Source: JBIICI01 sp044238935
Lineage (GTDB): Bacteria; Pseudomonadota; Alphaproteobacteria; Micavibrionales; Micavibrionaceae
Assembly: GCA_044238935.1 (NCBI GenBank)
Contig: JBIICI010000001.1
Span: 62,001-126,000 of the forward strand
Length of the DNA stretch: 64,000 nucleotides
Reading direction: 5' to 3'
Shown: piece after piece, positions 35,508-44,619 of the stretch
How positions within the stretch are numbered: position 1 is the first letter of the stretch
Layout of the letters: each line of letters begins with the position of its first letter
The notes under the pieces: model-generated
The model's input: only the letters and a program-made list of their open reading frames with translations
What the model was told of the DNA's origin: nothing
Database searches by the model: none
Position numbers and translations under genes: made by a program

Positions 35508-36395
35508 ATGCCAAGCTTAAAGGAGTTCAGAGAGCGTATCGTTAGCGTAAAATCAACGCGGAAAATCACATCCGCGATGAAAATGGTTGCTGCGTCTAAA
35601 CTTAAAAAAGCGCAGGTAAAGGCGCAGGCCTCTCAACCCTATGCGCAATCCATTAAAAAGATGCTGGCACGCGTGACCTCTTCATTAGACATCACAAATG
35701 ACACATCAAAATTATTGATCGGGACAGGCAACACAAAAAAACATTTATTGGTTGTGATCTCTTCTGATCGTGGTCTATGCGGTGGGTTTAATACAAATAT
35801 TATTCGTTTTGCACAAACGCAAATCAAAGATTTAAAAGAACAGGGCAAAGATGTTCAGCTCTTGTTGATTGGGCGCAAAGCCAAAGAGGGATTACGTCGT
35901 CAATATAATCGCGATGTTCTCAAAAGCTATAGCCACATTATGGGCAAAAAAGATTTGTCTTTCACAGATATTAAACCAGCCATCGATTTAATCATGGATC
36001 AGTTCCATAATGGCAATGTTGATGTTTGCAGCATTATTTACAATCATTTTCATTCCGTATTGTTACAGACACCTGTCAAACAGCAATTAATCCCGATTGC
36101 AATTGAGGCCAAAGACACAGATATTGATTCAGCAAGTGACACGCCCTATAGTTTTGAACCTAACCAAGAAACATTATTGGCAGAATTGCTTCCTAAAAAC
36201 ATTAATATCCAACTTTTTGGCGCTGTATTGGACAGCGCGGCAGGGGAACAAGCCGCACGGATGACGGCCATGGACAACGCCACACGCAATGCAGGTGAAA
36301 AAATCAAAGCGTTGAACTTAACCTATAACCGTGCAAGACAAGCCCACATTACAAAAGAATTAATCGAAATTATTTCAGGCGCAGAAGCGCTGTAA
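35508..36395 (+). CDS. atpG: F1FO ATP synthase subunit gamma
   Basis: The 295-residue gamma subunit is the rotating central shaft of F1. The N-terminal helix SLKEFRERIVSVKSTRKITSAMKMVAASKL and the C-terminal helix AARMTAMDNATRNAGEK plus NRARQAHITKELIEIISGAEAL are the conserved coiled-coil halves. The middle Rossmann-like part contains VVISSDRGLCGGFN. It follows atpA by 24 bases. Confidence 0.97.
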   Translation: MPSLKEFRERIVSVKSTRKITSAMKMVAASKLKKAQVKAQASQPYAQSIKKMLARVTSSLDITNDTSKLLIGTGNTKKHLLVVISSDRGLCGGFNTNIIRFAQTQIKDLKEQGKDVQLLLIGRKAKEGLRRQYNRDVLKSYSHIMGKKDLSFTDIKPAIDLIMDQFHNGNVDVCSIIYNHFHSVLLQTPVKQQLIPIAIEAKDTDIDSASDTPYSFEPNQETLLAELLPKNINIQLFGAVLDSAAGEQAARMTAMDNATRNAGEKIKALNLTYNRARQAHITKELIEIISGAEAL

Positions 36396-36427
36396 TAGAT
36401 AAAAAGACGAAAGCGAAAGGAAAAAAA

Positions 36428-37873
36428 ATGACTGTTTCCGAAACTCATAACACACATGGTAAAATCACACAGATTTTAGGCCCTGTTGTTGATATTCAAT
36501 TTACAACGGGTCATGTGCCTGCAATCTTGAATGCCTTAACAACAGATAATCACGGCAAAACCCTTGTTTTAGAAGTTGCCCAGCAATTGGGTGAAAATAC
36601 TGTTCGCGCCATCGCTATGGATGCAACAGAGGGCTTAACCCGTGGTCAAGCCGTTACAGATACAGGTCACCCCATTTCAGTTCCCGTTGGGATTGAAACA
36701 TTGGGACGGATCATGGATGTGATCGGTGCGCCGATTGATGATTTAGGCGCGGTAAATACTGCCCAACATTTCCCCATTCACCGTTCTGCCCCCAGTTTTT
36801 TAGAACAAGCCACAGGGACAGAACAATTGGTTACAGGGATTAAGGTTATTGACCTTTTATGCCCCTATTCCAAAGGCGGAAAAATCGGCCTTTTCGGGGG
36901 TGCGGGTGTTGGTAAAACGGTTACAATCATGGAACTGATCAACAATATCGCCAAAGGTCACGGTGGGGTTTCTGTTTTTGCTGGTGTTGGTGAGCGTACC
37001 CGTGAAGGGAATGATTTGTACCATGAAATGATCGAATCTGGCGTTATCAAACCGGGCAATTCAAAGGAATCAAAAGCCGCCCTTGTTTACGGACAAATGA
37101 ATGAACCCCCCGGAGCGCGTGCGCGTGTGGCCTTAACAGGATTGACAATGGCGGAATATTTCCGTGATGTTGAGGGTCAAGATGTGTTATTCTTTATGGA
37201 CAACGTTTTCCGTTTTACCCAAGCTGGCGCCGAAGTTTCTGCTTTGTTAGGTCGTATCCCCTCCGCTGTGGGGTATCAACCCACATTATCCACGGATATG
37301 GGCGCGTTACAAGAGCGCATCACATCGACAACAAAGGGATCAATCACATCTGTTCAGGCGGTTTATGTGCCTGCGGATGACTTGACAGACCCTGCGCCTG
37401 CGACAACCTTCTCTCACCTTGATGCAACGACTGTTTTATCCCGTCAAATTGCTGAGTTAGGGATTTATCCTGCGGTTGATCCATTGGATTCAACATCCCG
37501 TATTCTCGATCCACGCGTGGTGGGTGAGGAACATTATTATGTGGCAACCAGCGTACAGAAAATCTTACAGGATTACAAAGCGCTACAGGATATTATCGCG
37601 ATTTTGGGAATGGACGAATTATCAGAAGATGATAAATTAACCGTTGCCCGCGCCCGTAAAATTCAACGTTTCTTATCACAGCCCTTCCATGTTGCTGAGG
37701 TCTTCACAGGATCTCCGGGGGTATTTGTGCAATTGGCGGATACGATTAAGGGCTTTAAAGCGATTGTTGAGGGTGAATATGATCACCTACCTGAATCTGC
37801 GTTTTATATGATCGGGACAATCGAACAAGCTGAGGCGAAAGCCAAAAAAATGCTGGAAAAAGCAGCCGCATAG
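36428..37873 (+). CDS. atpD: F1FO ATP synthase subunit beta
   Basis: The 481-residue beta subunit carries the catalytic sites of the synthase. The P-loop GLFGGAGVGKTVTIMELI, the catalytic glutamate in GVGERTREGNDLYHEM and the DELSEEDKLTV-like segment (DELSEDDKLTVARARKIQRFLSQPF) are clear. The Walker B region reads LFFMDNVFRFTQAG, where many homologs have Ile-Tyr-Arg; this is a mild change. An AAAGGA ribosome-binding site precedes the ATG. It follows atpG by 32 bases. Confidence 0.98.
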   Translation: MTVSETHNTHGKITQILGPVVDIQFTTGHVPAILNALTTDNHGKTLVLEVAQQLGENTVRAIAMDATEGLTRGQAVTDTGHPISVPVGIETLGRIMDVIGAPIDDLGAVNTAQHFPIHRSAPSFLEQATGTEQLVTGIKVIDLLCPYSKGGKIGLFGGAGVGKTVTIMELINNIAKGHGGVSVFAGVGERTREGNDLYHEMIESGVIKPGNSKESKAALVYGQMNEPPGARARVALTGLTMAEYFRDVEGQDVLFFMDNVFRFTQAGAEVSALLGRIPSAVGYQPTLSTDMGALQERITSTTKGSITSVQAVYVPADDLTDPAPATTFSHLDATTVLSRQIAELGIYPAVDPLDSTSRILDPRVVGEEHYYVATSVQKILQDYKALQDIIAILGMDELSEDDKLTVARARKIQRFLSQPFHVAEVFTGSPGVFVQLADTIKGFKAIVEGEYDHLPESAFYMIGTIEQAEAKAKKMLEKAAA

Positions 37874-37909
37874 GATTTTGAGATTAAAAGCGAAAATAGG
37901 AATTGCATT

Positions 37910-38359
37910 ATGGTTGATCAAAACGCCAATATTTCGGGCTCACTGTTTCAGTGTGATTTGATTTCACCTGATGCACGCCTATTTTCTGCGCCTGTGCGCC
38001 GCATCTCTCTCCCGACACAGACGGGGATTATTACAATATTGGCAGGTCACCAGCCTGTTTTATTATCCTTATCTGCAGGGGTGGTATCAATTGAAACCGA
38101 AGATACAAAAATTGATTATTTCATCACAGGCGCTTTTGCGGATATTAACGCCACACAATGCACACTATTAGCCGAAGAAGCGATTGATATTCATCTGATT
38201 AACAAAGAAGAAACTCAAAAACGAATCAAAGAATTAAAAGAAGATCTGATGATTGCTGATAGCGCGTCAGAATCAAATCGATTGCGTCAGTCCATCATGA
38301 CAGAAAATGCACGTTTAATGGCGTTAAATCATGAATATAGCTATGGTTTAATTGTATAA
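37910..38359 (+). CDS. atpC: F1FO ATP synthase subunit epsilon
   Basis: The 149-residue epsilon subunit closes the operon. The beta-sandwich domain opens with FQCDLISPDARLFSAPVRRISLPTQTG and includes the ILAGHQPVLLSLSAGVV segment; the C-terminal helical hairpin that can inhibit F1 is present (NKEETQKRIKELKEDL and onward). It lies 36 bases after atpD. A hairpin candidate follows directly. Confidence 0.94.
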   Translation: MVDQNANISGSLFQCDLISPDARLFSAPVRRISLPTQTGIITILAGHQPVLLSLSAGVVSIETEDTKIDYFITGAFADINATQCTLLAEEAIDIHLINKEETQKRIKELKEDLMIADSASESNRLRQSIMTENARLMALNHEYSYGLIV

Positions 38360-38381
38360 ATAGAAACACGCTCTATTTATA
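38355..38381 (+). terminator. Candidate terminator after the F1 ATP synthase operon
   Basis: A 10-bp AT-rich stem (TATAAATAGA with TCTATTTATA) closes a 7-base loop and is followed by the T-rich ATTTATACAATTAT. It overlaps the atpC stop codon. The stem is weak, so termination may be partial. Confidence 0.4.
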
Positions 38382-38485
38382 TTTATACAATTATCTATGA
38401 TAATAGCCAATTCTGTGATATGGGCATATCATATGAATTGTATGAAAAATAATAAGACCCATAATTTTAAGAAAGAAAAAGTGTA

Positions 38486-39928
38486 ATGCATTTTACCCTT
38501 GTTATTTTAGGACGCCCAAATGTTGGGAAATCGTTGTTATTTAATCGTCTGATCGGCAAAAAAATGGCGATTGTTGAGGATACACCCGGTGTCACACGGG
38601 ATTGGCGTGAAGCAGAGGGACATTTATTTAATCGCCCTTTACGCGTCATTGATACAGCAGGATTGGAAGAAGCCTTTGATGATTCCATCGCAGCCCGTAT
38701 GCGCCGCCAAACTGAAAAAGCCTTGGAAATCGCCGATGCCGTTTTATTTATGATTGACGGACGCGCCGGCGTAACCCCGTTGGATGAACATTTCGCCAGT
38801 TGGGTCAGAGGGCGCAATATCCCCGTCTTATTAGGAGTCAATAAATGTGAAAATGATCGCGCAACAATGGCGGGCGTTGCGGAATCTTATGCTTTAGGGT
38901 TGGGTGATCCCATCATGTTATCTGCCGCACATGGTATTGGATTGGATCAGCTTTATGATGCCCTAACCCCCTATTACCCTGACTATTTAACAGGTGATAC
39001 GGATGAAGACGATGATCAAACAGACTCAGATGATGATTTCATTGCCTTTGATGCGATCGAAGGGGATGATGATTTTGTCTTTGACGCCGATGATGTGGGT
39101 GTGGAAATTGAAGAAACCGAAAAACCTATAAAATTGGCAATTGTTGGTCGTCCGAATGTGGGGAAATCCACCCTGATGAACGCGCTTTTACAAGAAGACC
39201 GCGTCATGACAGGCGCAGAGGCAGGCATTACGCGTGATGCCATTGCCGCCCATTGGGTGTATAAAGACCGCGAATTCCGTCTGGTCGATACAGCAGGCAT
39301 GCGCAAAAAAGCCAAAGTTCACAATTCAATTGAGCGTCTATCCGTTGATGACACATTGCGTGCGATTCGATTAGCCCAAGTTGTTGTTTTGGTCATTGAT
39401 GCGAACAGCCCGCTTGAGAAACAGGATCTGAGTATCGCTGATCATATTTTACAAGAAGGCCGCGCCTTGATCATTGCCATTAATAAATGGGATACGATTG
39501 AGGATAAAAAAGGCACATTAGATGCCATTCAATATCGTTTACAACATGGATTAGCCCAAGTTGAAAATATTCCATTGGTTGCCATGTCTGCCTTGACGGG
39601 GAAAAATATCCATAAAATTATGGATCACGCCCTATCAATTTATAAAATTTGGTCATCTCGTGTGCGAACAGGTGGATTAAATCGTTGGTTACGCGGCATG
39701 GAATCACGCCACCCTGCCCCCATGGTGCATGGTCGTCCCAATCGCTTGCGCTATATCGCACAAATCAAAACAAAACCACCAACATTTATTGTTTGGTGTT
39801 CTCGCCCTGATGATTTACCCGAAACCTATAAACGATATTTAATGAATCATCTGCGCAAAGATTTCGATTTAAACGGCATTCCGCTGCGCATTATTGCCCG
39901 TACATCGAAAAATCCTTACGTTAAATAG
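38486..39928 (+). CDS. der: Ribosome biogenesis GTPase Der (EngA)
   Basis: The 480-residue protein has two tandem GTPase domains and a KH-like C-terminal domain, the Der layout; it is needed for 50S subunit assembly. Domain 1 (about 1-165) has GRPNVGKSLLFNRL, DTPGVTRDW and DTAGLEE. Domain 2 (about 215-385) has GRPNVGKSTLMNALL, the GITRDAI and DTAGMRKKAK switches and INKWD. The linker between them (about 172-210) is unusually acidic, with many Asp/Glu residues. The protein ends with the KH-like RLRYIAQIKTKPPTF and IPLRIIARTSKNPY. It is monocistronic between the atp operon and convergent flgG. Confidence 0.97.
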   Translation: MHFTLVILGRPNVGKSLLFNRLIGKKMAIVEDTPGVTRDWREAEGHLFNRPLRVIDTAGLEEAFDDSIAARMRRQTEKALEIADAVLFMIDGRAGVTPLDEHFASWVRGRNIPVLLGVNKCENDRATMAGVAESYALGLGDPIMLSAAHGIGLDQLYDALTPYYPDYLTGDTDEDDDQTDSDDDFIAFDAIEGDDDFVFDADDVGVEIEETEKPIKLAIVGRPNVGKSTLMNALLQEDRVMTGAEAGITRDAIAAHWVYKDREFRLVDTAGMRKKAKVHNSIERLSVDDTLRAIRLAQVVVLVIDANSPLEKQDLSIADHILQEGRALIIAINKWDTIEDKKGTLDAIQYRLQHGLAQVENIPLVAMSALTGKNIHKIMDHALSIYKIWSSRVRTGGLNRWLRGMESRHPAPMVHGRPNRLRYIAQIKTKPPTFIVWCSRPDDLPETYKRYLMNHLRKDFDLNGIPLRIIARTSKNPYVK

Positions 39929-39932
39929 ACTC

Positions 39933-39960
39933 AAAAAAAATCCCGTGTTTAACACGGGAT
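39933..39960 (-). terminator. Rho-independent terminator of the flgF-flgG operon
   Basis: An almost perfect palindrome (10-bp arms ATCCCGTGTT and AACACGGGAT, 39940-39960) is followed on the minus strand by an uninterrupted T-run (39940-39933). It lies 35 bases after the flgG stop codon. It may also affect der transcription from the other side. Confidence 0.85.
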
Positions 39961-39995
39961 AAAAGTTCTTTAGCGATTATTCATTCACATTTCTA

Positions 39996-40781
39996 TTAAC
40001 GCAGTTGGTTGACGGTGCTCATCATTTCATCACTGGTGCTAATGACATTTGAATTCATCTCATAAGCACGTTGTGCGGTGATTAGATTTGTAATTTCTTC
40101 GACAACATTGACGTTGGAACTTTCAATTGATCCTTGTTGAACACGGCCGAAATTCTCACTATTTGGATTGCCTAAGGTTGGGTTTCCTGAGGCCTCAGTT
40201 TCAGTTAGAAGATTATTTCCGATGGCTTCTAATCCTGTTGGGTTTGCAAAATTGGCGACTTGGATTTGCCCTAAATTTTGTAAGGCTGTCTGACCTGATA
40301 ATTTTGCAAAAACTTGGCCACTTTCGTTAATATCGACGGATACAGCATTGGCTGGAATCACAATATTGGGCAACATGCGCATGCCTTGGGAATTGACAAT
40401 CTCTCCATCTTGATTCACTTGGAACACACCATTTCTGGTATAGCCTGTTTCGCCACTGGGCAGTTCGACTTGGAAAAATCCATCTCCGATAATCGCAAGA
40501 TCCATTGGGTTTTCTGTAACCTGAATGGGACCTTGTTCATGGATACGATAAACAGCGGCGGTACGTACACCCAAACCAACCTGTAACCCTGATGGCAAAA
40601 TATTGCCAACATCAGATCCCGTTGCACCAGGGCGACTTAGGTTTTGGTATAATAAATCGCGAAATTCTGCGCGGTTTCTTTTAAAACCTGATGTGCTCAT
40701 ATTCGCGATATTATTCGAAATTGTATCGACATTCAGCTGTTGCGCTAACATGCCTGTGGCACCGATATGAAGTGATCTCAT
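39996..40781 (-). CDS. flgG: Flagellar basal-body rod protein FlgG (distal rod)
   Basis: The 261-residue protein forms the distal rod of the flagellar basal body. The N-terminal ATGMLAQQLNVDTISNNIANMSTSGFKR and the C-terminal SNVNVVEEITNLITAQRAYEMNSNVISTSDEMMS are the rod-protein coiled-coil ends. LGVRTAAVYRIHEQGP and DGFFQVELPSGETGYTRNG lie between them and mark FlgG. A GAGGA ribosome-binding site precedes the ATG. It lies 23 bases downstream of flgF in the same operon. Confidence 0.97.
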   Translation of the reverse strand: MRSLHIGATGMLAQQLNVDTISNNIANMSTSGFKRNRAEFRDLLYQNLSRPGATGSDVGNILPSGLQVGLGVRTAAVYRIHEQGPIQVTENPMDLAIIGDGFFQVELPSGETGYTRNGVFQVNQDGEIVNSQGMRMLPNIVIPANAVSVDINESGQVFAKLSGQTALQNLGQIQVANFANPTGLEAIGNNLLTETEASGNPTLGNPNSENFGRVQQGSIESSNVNVVEEITNLITAQRAYEMNSNVISTSDEMMSTVNQLR

Positions 40782-40804
40782 AATATTATATCCTCATTTC
40801 TTTG

Positions 40805-41530
40805 TTAAACTTTTGCCAATTCTTGAATCATAGTACGTTGGCGGTCATGTTCGGTTTTCATTAAATTTTGTGCAGATTCATAATTTCTGGAAACCTCAAT
40901 CATACGGGTCATTTCTGTGACCGGATTAACATTTGATCCTTCTAACATGCCATGCTGTACTGTTGTATTCACAGGCAGGTTTGTTCGTTGATCTGTTTTA
41001 TATAAATTATTTCCAATGGGATCTAATTCTTGATAATTATCAAATTCACTGATTCGAATACGCCCATGTCGTCCCACGGCACTGGTGACTGTTCCATCTT
41101 CAGAAACGGTGATTGTTCCTTGTGCCTCCGCAGGGATATTAATCGCGCCGCCGCCGTCCGCAGCCACTAAATCTCCGTCAACGGTAACCATTTGTCCCTG
41201 ACCATTCACGGCAAAATTTCCGGCTCTTGTATAGTAAAATTGACCGTCTTTTCCTTGGATTGTGAAATATCCGGGCCCTTGGACAGCGACATCCAATTGA
41301 TTGCCTGTTTGAATCATTGATCCTGCGGCATTATTTTGGTATTGCCCATAATCCAAAACCATGGATAAGGAATCTTTCATGCCTTCTGGTTTACTGAGAT
41401 ATTCTGAAAATATAACATTTTGACCGCGATAGCCCGTTGTGGTCATATTGGCAAGGTTATTTGCAATTGTATCCATTTGTTTTGATAAAGCAACTTGCCG
41501 AGATAAGCCGATAATGATAGAATTTTCCAC
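40805..41530 (-). CDS. flgF: Flagellar basal-body rod protein FlgF (proximal rod)
   Basis: The 241-residue proximal rod protein starts with a GTG (41528-41530) behind a good AGAGGG site. The N-terminal LSKQMDTIANNLANMTTTGYRGQNVIFSEYL and the C-terminal VNPVTEMTRMIEVSRNYESAQNLMKTEHDRQRTMI are the family ends, with GPGYFTIQGKDGQFYYTRAGNF in the centre. It heads flgF-flgG and is divergent from fliL across a 94-bp gap that must contain both flagellar promoters. Confidence 0.95.
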   Translation of the reverse strand: MENSIIIGLSRQVALSKQMDTIANNLANMTTTGYRGQNVIFSEYLSKPEGMKDSLSMVLDYGQYQNNAAGSMIQTGNQLDVAVQGPGYFTIQGKDGQFYYTRAGNFAVNGQGQMVTVDGDLVAADGGGAINIPAEAQGTITVSEDGTVTSAVGRHGRIRISEFDNYQELDPIGNNLYKTDQRTNLPVNTTVQHGMLEGSNVNPVTEMTRMIEVSRNYESAQNLMKTEHDRQRTMIQELAKV

Positions 41531-41624
41531 GTTACCCTCTTGTGACGTTTTGTGACTTTGAAACTCTTTGCAATTTTCATTGCATATTCTGTGCCAACTT
41601 TAATTTGCTCAAAGGATTCTATTG

Positions 41625-42167
41625 ATGTCTGATGCCCCCGAAAAAAATGATGATGCCGCATCGTTTGATGAAGACAGCAGCAAAAAAGGCAATAAGAAAA
41701 AATTGCTCTTATTTATTATCCTGCCGATCTTATTGATTATTGGAGCGGGGGCTGCCTTATTTTTTACAGGGATTTTAGGCGGGCATAAAGAAGAAAAAAC
41801 AGAAGAAACCGCTGCATTAGAAGAGGATTTCGGGACACCCGTTGTTGAAAAAGAAGAACAGGTGAGTGTTTTTGTTGAAGTTCCACCTATGTTGGTCAAT
41901 TTAAATACACCCGAAGGGCAGCCGCGTTATTTAAAGCTAAAAATCCAATTGGAAGTCATGGGACAAGAAAATGCAGATAAAGTCACCGCCATTTTACCGC
42001 GCGTTGTCGATCAATTCCAAACCTATTTGCGGGAATTGCGGGTTAAGGATTTACGTGGATCTTCTGGTTTATACCGTTTGCAGATGGAACTGTTATCCCG
42101 TGTGAATGATGCGGCCTATCCCACCGAAGTTAAAGATGTTTTATTCCAAGAAATTCTATTACAATAA
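41625..42167 (+). CDS. fliL: Flagellar basal body-associated protein FliL
   Basis: The 180-residue protein has an Asp/Lys-rich cytoplasmic tail, one membrane helix (LLLFIILPILLIIGAGAALFFTG region, about 27-49) and a periplasmic FliL domain with PPMLVNLNTPEGQPRYLKL and LPRVVDQFQTYLREL. FliL rings surround the stators and support torque. The ATG at 41625 follows AAAGGA; a TTG directly before it is also in frame. It begins the fliL-fliM-DUF6468-motE-like unit. Confidence 0.92.
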   Translation: MSDAPEKNDDAASFDEDSSKKGNKKKLLLFIILPILLIIGAGAALFFTGILGGHKEEKTEETAALEEDFGTPVVEKEEQVSVFVEVPPMLVNLNTPEGQPRYLKLKIQLEVMGQENADKVTAILPRVVDQFQTYLRELRVKDLRGSSGLYRLQMELLSRVNDAAYPTEVKDVLFQEILLQ

Positions 42168-42245
42168 ATAAATCCCTGTTTTGGCAAGGGACTTGCATAA
42201 ATAATCACCGTAAATAAATTTATAAAGGCATTGAATACAAATAAA

Positions 42246-43346
42246 ATGGCTGATGAAATTGAAGAAATGACCGAAGAAGAACGCGCGATGATGGCCGAAT
42301 GGGAAGCCATGGCGGGCGATGACGCGGACGGTGTAAGCGATGCATCTGCTACAGCGGCCTTAGATGATATTGGCGGCACGCGCATTTTAAACCAAGATGA
42401 AATTGACTCCCTGTTGGGATTCGAAGATGAAGGGGATGGATCACAAGCCACAGGGGTGATGGCGCTTATTAATTCTGCCATGGTGAATTATGAACGCCTG
42501 CCCATGTTGGATATTGTCTTTGACCGCTTGGTACGATTAATGTCAACCAGCCTTAGAAATCTAACATCCGATAACGTCGAAGTGAGCTTAGACCAAGTAT
42601 CAACGGTACGCTTTGGGGATTATTTAAATTCAATTCCTTTGCCGGCTATGTTATCGGTCTTTAAGGCCGAAGAATGGGATAATAACGGCCTGTTGGTGAC
42701 AGATAGCGCCCTGATCTATTCCATTGTTGATGTGCTTTTAGGCGGCAGAAAGGGAACACCGTCCATTCGTGTTGAAGGTCGCCCCTATACCACCATCGAA
42801 ACAAAGCTTGTTGAACGCATGATTCATGTCACTTTGGGGGATTTATCATCCGCGTTTGATCCGTTATCCCCTGTCAGTTTTTCATTAGATCGCATGGAAA
42901 CAAATCCACGATTTTCAACGATTACACAAAGTGGCAATGCCTGTGTTCTGGCGCGCTTACGCGTGGATATGGGGGATCGTGGCGGGCGTATGGAAATTTT
43001 AATTCCCTATGCCACGTTAGAACCCATTCGTGAATTATTATTGCAAATGTTTATGGGTGAAAAATTTGGGCGTGATTCCATTTGGGAAACGCACTTAACC
43101 CATGAGCTTTATAAAACAGATGTCCAATTACAAGCCATCTTGGGTGAAATTACCCTGCCCTTACGCGATGTTGTGAATTGGAGAATCGGTACACAGGTGC
43201 TGTTAAACACGCGTCTGGAAGATGAACTTGAGCTTCGTTGCGGACATTTTCCAATGTTTCATGGACCTGTCGGTCAGAAACAAGGCAATATTGCTGTGCG
43301 TATCGAAGGATATATCCCACCCCCATCAGATGAAGATGAACATTAA
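42246..43346 (+). CDS. fliM: Flagellar motor switch protein FliM
   Basis: The 366-residue protein is FliM, the C-ring protein that binds phosphorylated CheY and reverses the motor. After an acidic N-terminal region the sequence reads ILNQDEIDSLLGF, the CheY-binding/FliN motif of the family. The middle domain has LRNLTSDNVEVSLDQV and PLPAMLSVFKAEEW, and the C-terminal SpoA-like domain (about 290-360) has LPLRDVVNWRIGTQV. The ATG at 42246 is preferred to a TTG at 42231, whose SD would be too close. Its stop codon abuts the next ATG. Confidence 0.95.
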   Translation: MADEIEEMTEEERAMMAEWEAMAGDDADGVSDASATAALDDIGGTRILNQDEIDSLLGFEDEGDGSQATGVMALINSAMVNYERLPMLDIVFDRLVRLMSTSLRNLTSDNVEVSLDQVSTVRFGDYLNSIPLPAMLSVFKAEEWDNNGLLVTDSALIYSIVDVLLGGRKGTPSIRVEGRPYTTIETKLVERMIHVTLGDLSSAFDPLSPVSFSLDRMETNPRFSTITQSGNACVLARLRVDMGDRGGRMEILIPYATLEPIRELLLQMFMGEKFGRDSIWETHLTHELYKTDVQLQAILGEITLPLRDVVNWRIGTQVLLNTRLEDELELRCGHFPMFHGPVGQKQGNIAVRIEGYIPPPSDEDEH

Positions 43347-43841
43347 ATGCCCTCTACTATCGGAACAATTTTAGATTTCACAATTATTGGTTTGTTGTTA
43401 GCAACGATCTTTTTTGCCATGCGTTTGTCAAAAAGCCTCAATAATTTTCGTGGCAATCGTGACCAGCTTTCAAAAATGATCCAAGATTTAAACCAAATTA
43501 TGAGCCAAGCCAGCGCCTCAACTCTGCGGTTAAAAGACAGCATTGGAAATTCCGAAGATCAATTACGCGGCATGTTATCAAAGGCATCCGGCCTATCCGA
43601 AGAATTACAATTTATGATGAGTGCCGCTGATAAAATGGCAGATCGTTTAGAAAAATTAGTTGACCAAGGCAGGGGGCATAATGCCCCAATTGAGGAAAAA
43701 AACAGCATCGTTGATTCAACACCGCGCCCAGCTCAGGAAAAAATGGATCAAACACATTATGCATCAAAAGCCGAGGCTGAATTGGCCAAAGCGCTAAAGT
43801 CGCGCAAAGTTCCATCATCAAAAAAAGATCAGATATTTTAA
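43347..43841 (+). CDS. DUF6468 domain-containing flagellar-operon protein
   Basis: The 164-residue protein has an N-terminal membrane anchor (about 5-24) and a long helical, coiled-coil-prone region (SKSLNNFRGNRDQLSKMIQDLN to MADRLEKLVDQGRG). The C-terminal third is polar and basic. The pattern and position match DUF6468, found beside fliM in Rhodospirillales-like alphaproteobacteria. Its ATG directly follows the fliM stop, so it is translationally coupled. Function is unknown; membrane anchoring beside fliM and motE suggests a motor-associated role. Confidence 0.75.
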   Translation: MPSTIGTILDFTIIGLLLATIFFAMRLSKSLNNFRGNRDQLSKMIQDLNQIMSQASASTLRLKDSIGNSEDQLRGMLSKASGLSEELQFMMSAADKMADRLEKLVDQGRGHNAPIEEKNSIVDSTPRPAQEKMDQTHYASKAEAELAKALKSRKVPSSKKDQIF

Positions 43842-43864
43842 AAAAAAAGTAAGGATTACAAATT

Positions 43865-44590
43865 ATGCGTTTCCGTCTGATACCTGTTTTGATCTTAGTG
43901 GCCTTGATGTCCTGTATATTTCGCGCGTCTGAAATTATCACGGGATCTTTAAAAAATCCGGGTCAAGCTGTTGCAGAAAGCGATAAAAAAAGCGATTCTA
44001 AAAAAGAAGACGCTCAAAAAGAGCCGACGAAAAATACGTCCGAAAAAGGCTCTGATAAGAAACCCGAAGAAAATAAAGAGCCTGTTGTTGCCAAAACACC
44101 CGAAGAAATCCAAAAAGAAAAAGACATATTGAAAAAATGGAAAGATGCCTCAGATAATCTTGATAGCCATGCAGGGATTGAAAGCCAATTTTACGAAGAC
44201 TTGCAAGAAACACGCAAACAATTAGAACAGCGCAGCAAGGATTTAGACGCGCGCAATGCCTTATTGATCGCCGCAGAAAAAGAAATTGATCAGAAATATG
44301 CGGAATTGACGCTATTACGTGATGAAATTAAAGGGTTTTTAAATAAGCAAAGCGAAGAAGAAAAAGCACGTATCCAAAGTTTGGTCATTATTTACGAAGG
44401 CATGAAACCAAAAGACGCCGCCCGCATTTTTGATACAATGGATTTAGATGTTTTAATTCCCATTTTATCTGGGATTAATGAACGAAAAGCCTCCCCCATC
44501 TTAGCCGCCATGAACCCTGAACGGGCACGCACCGTCACATCCATGTTAATCGAAGAAAAACAGCTGCCCGATGCAATGAAACCCCAATAA
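43865..44590 (+). CDS. MotE-like flagellar motility chaperone
   Basis: The 241-residue protein has an N-terminal hydrophobic anchor/signal (about 5-25), a Lys/Glu/Asp-rich low-complexity stretch, a coiled coil (about 120-165) and a C-terminal MgtE-N-like domain (VIIYEGMKPKDAARIFDTMD ... ILAAMNPERARTVTSML). This is the MotE architecture; in rhizobia MotE stabilises the periplasmic motor protein MotC. The start has a TAAGGA site. It is the last gene of the fliL-fliM unit and converges on hemH. No motC is in the window, so the partner here may differ. Confidence 0.8.
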   Translation: MRFRLIPVLILVALMSCIFRASEIITGSLKNPGQAVAESDKKSDSKKEDAQKEPTKNTSEKGSDKKPEENKEPVVAKTPEEIQKEKDILKKWKDASDNLDSHAGIESQFYEDLQETRKQLEQRSKDLDARNALLIAAEKEIDQKYAELTLLRDEIKGFLNKQSEEEKARIQSLVIIYEGMKPKDAARIFDTMDLDVLIPILSGINERKASPILAAMNPERARTVTSMLIEEKQLPDAMKPQ

Positions 44591-44619
44591 TTTTGTTGAA
44601 ATTTTACTGGTTTTGATGA

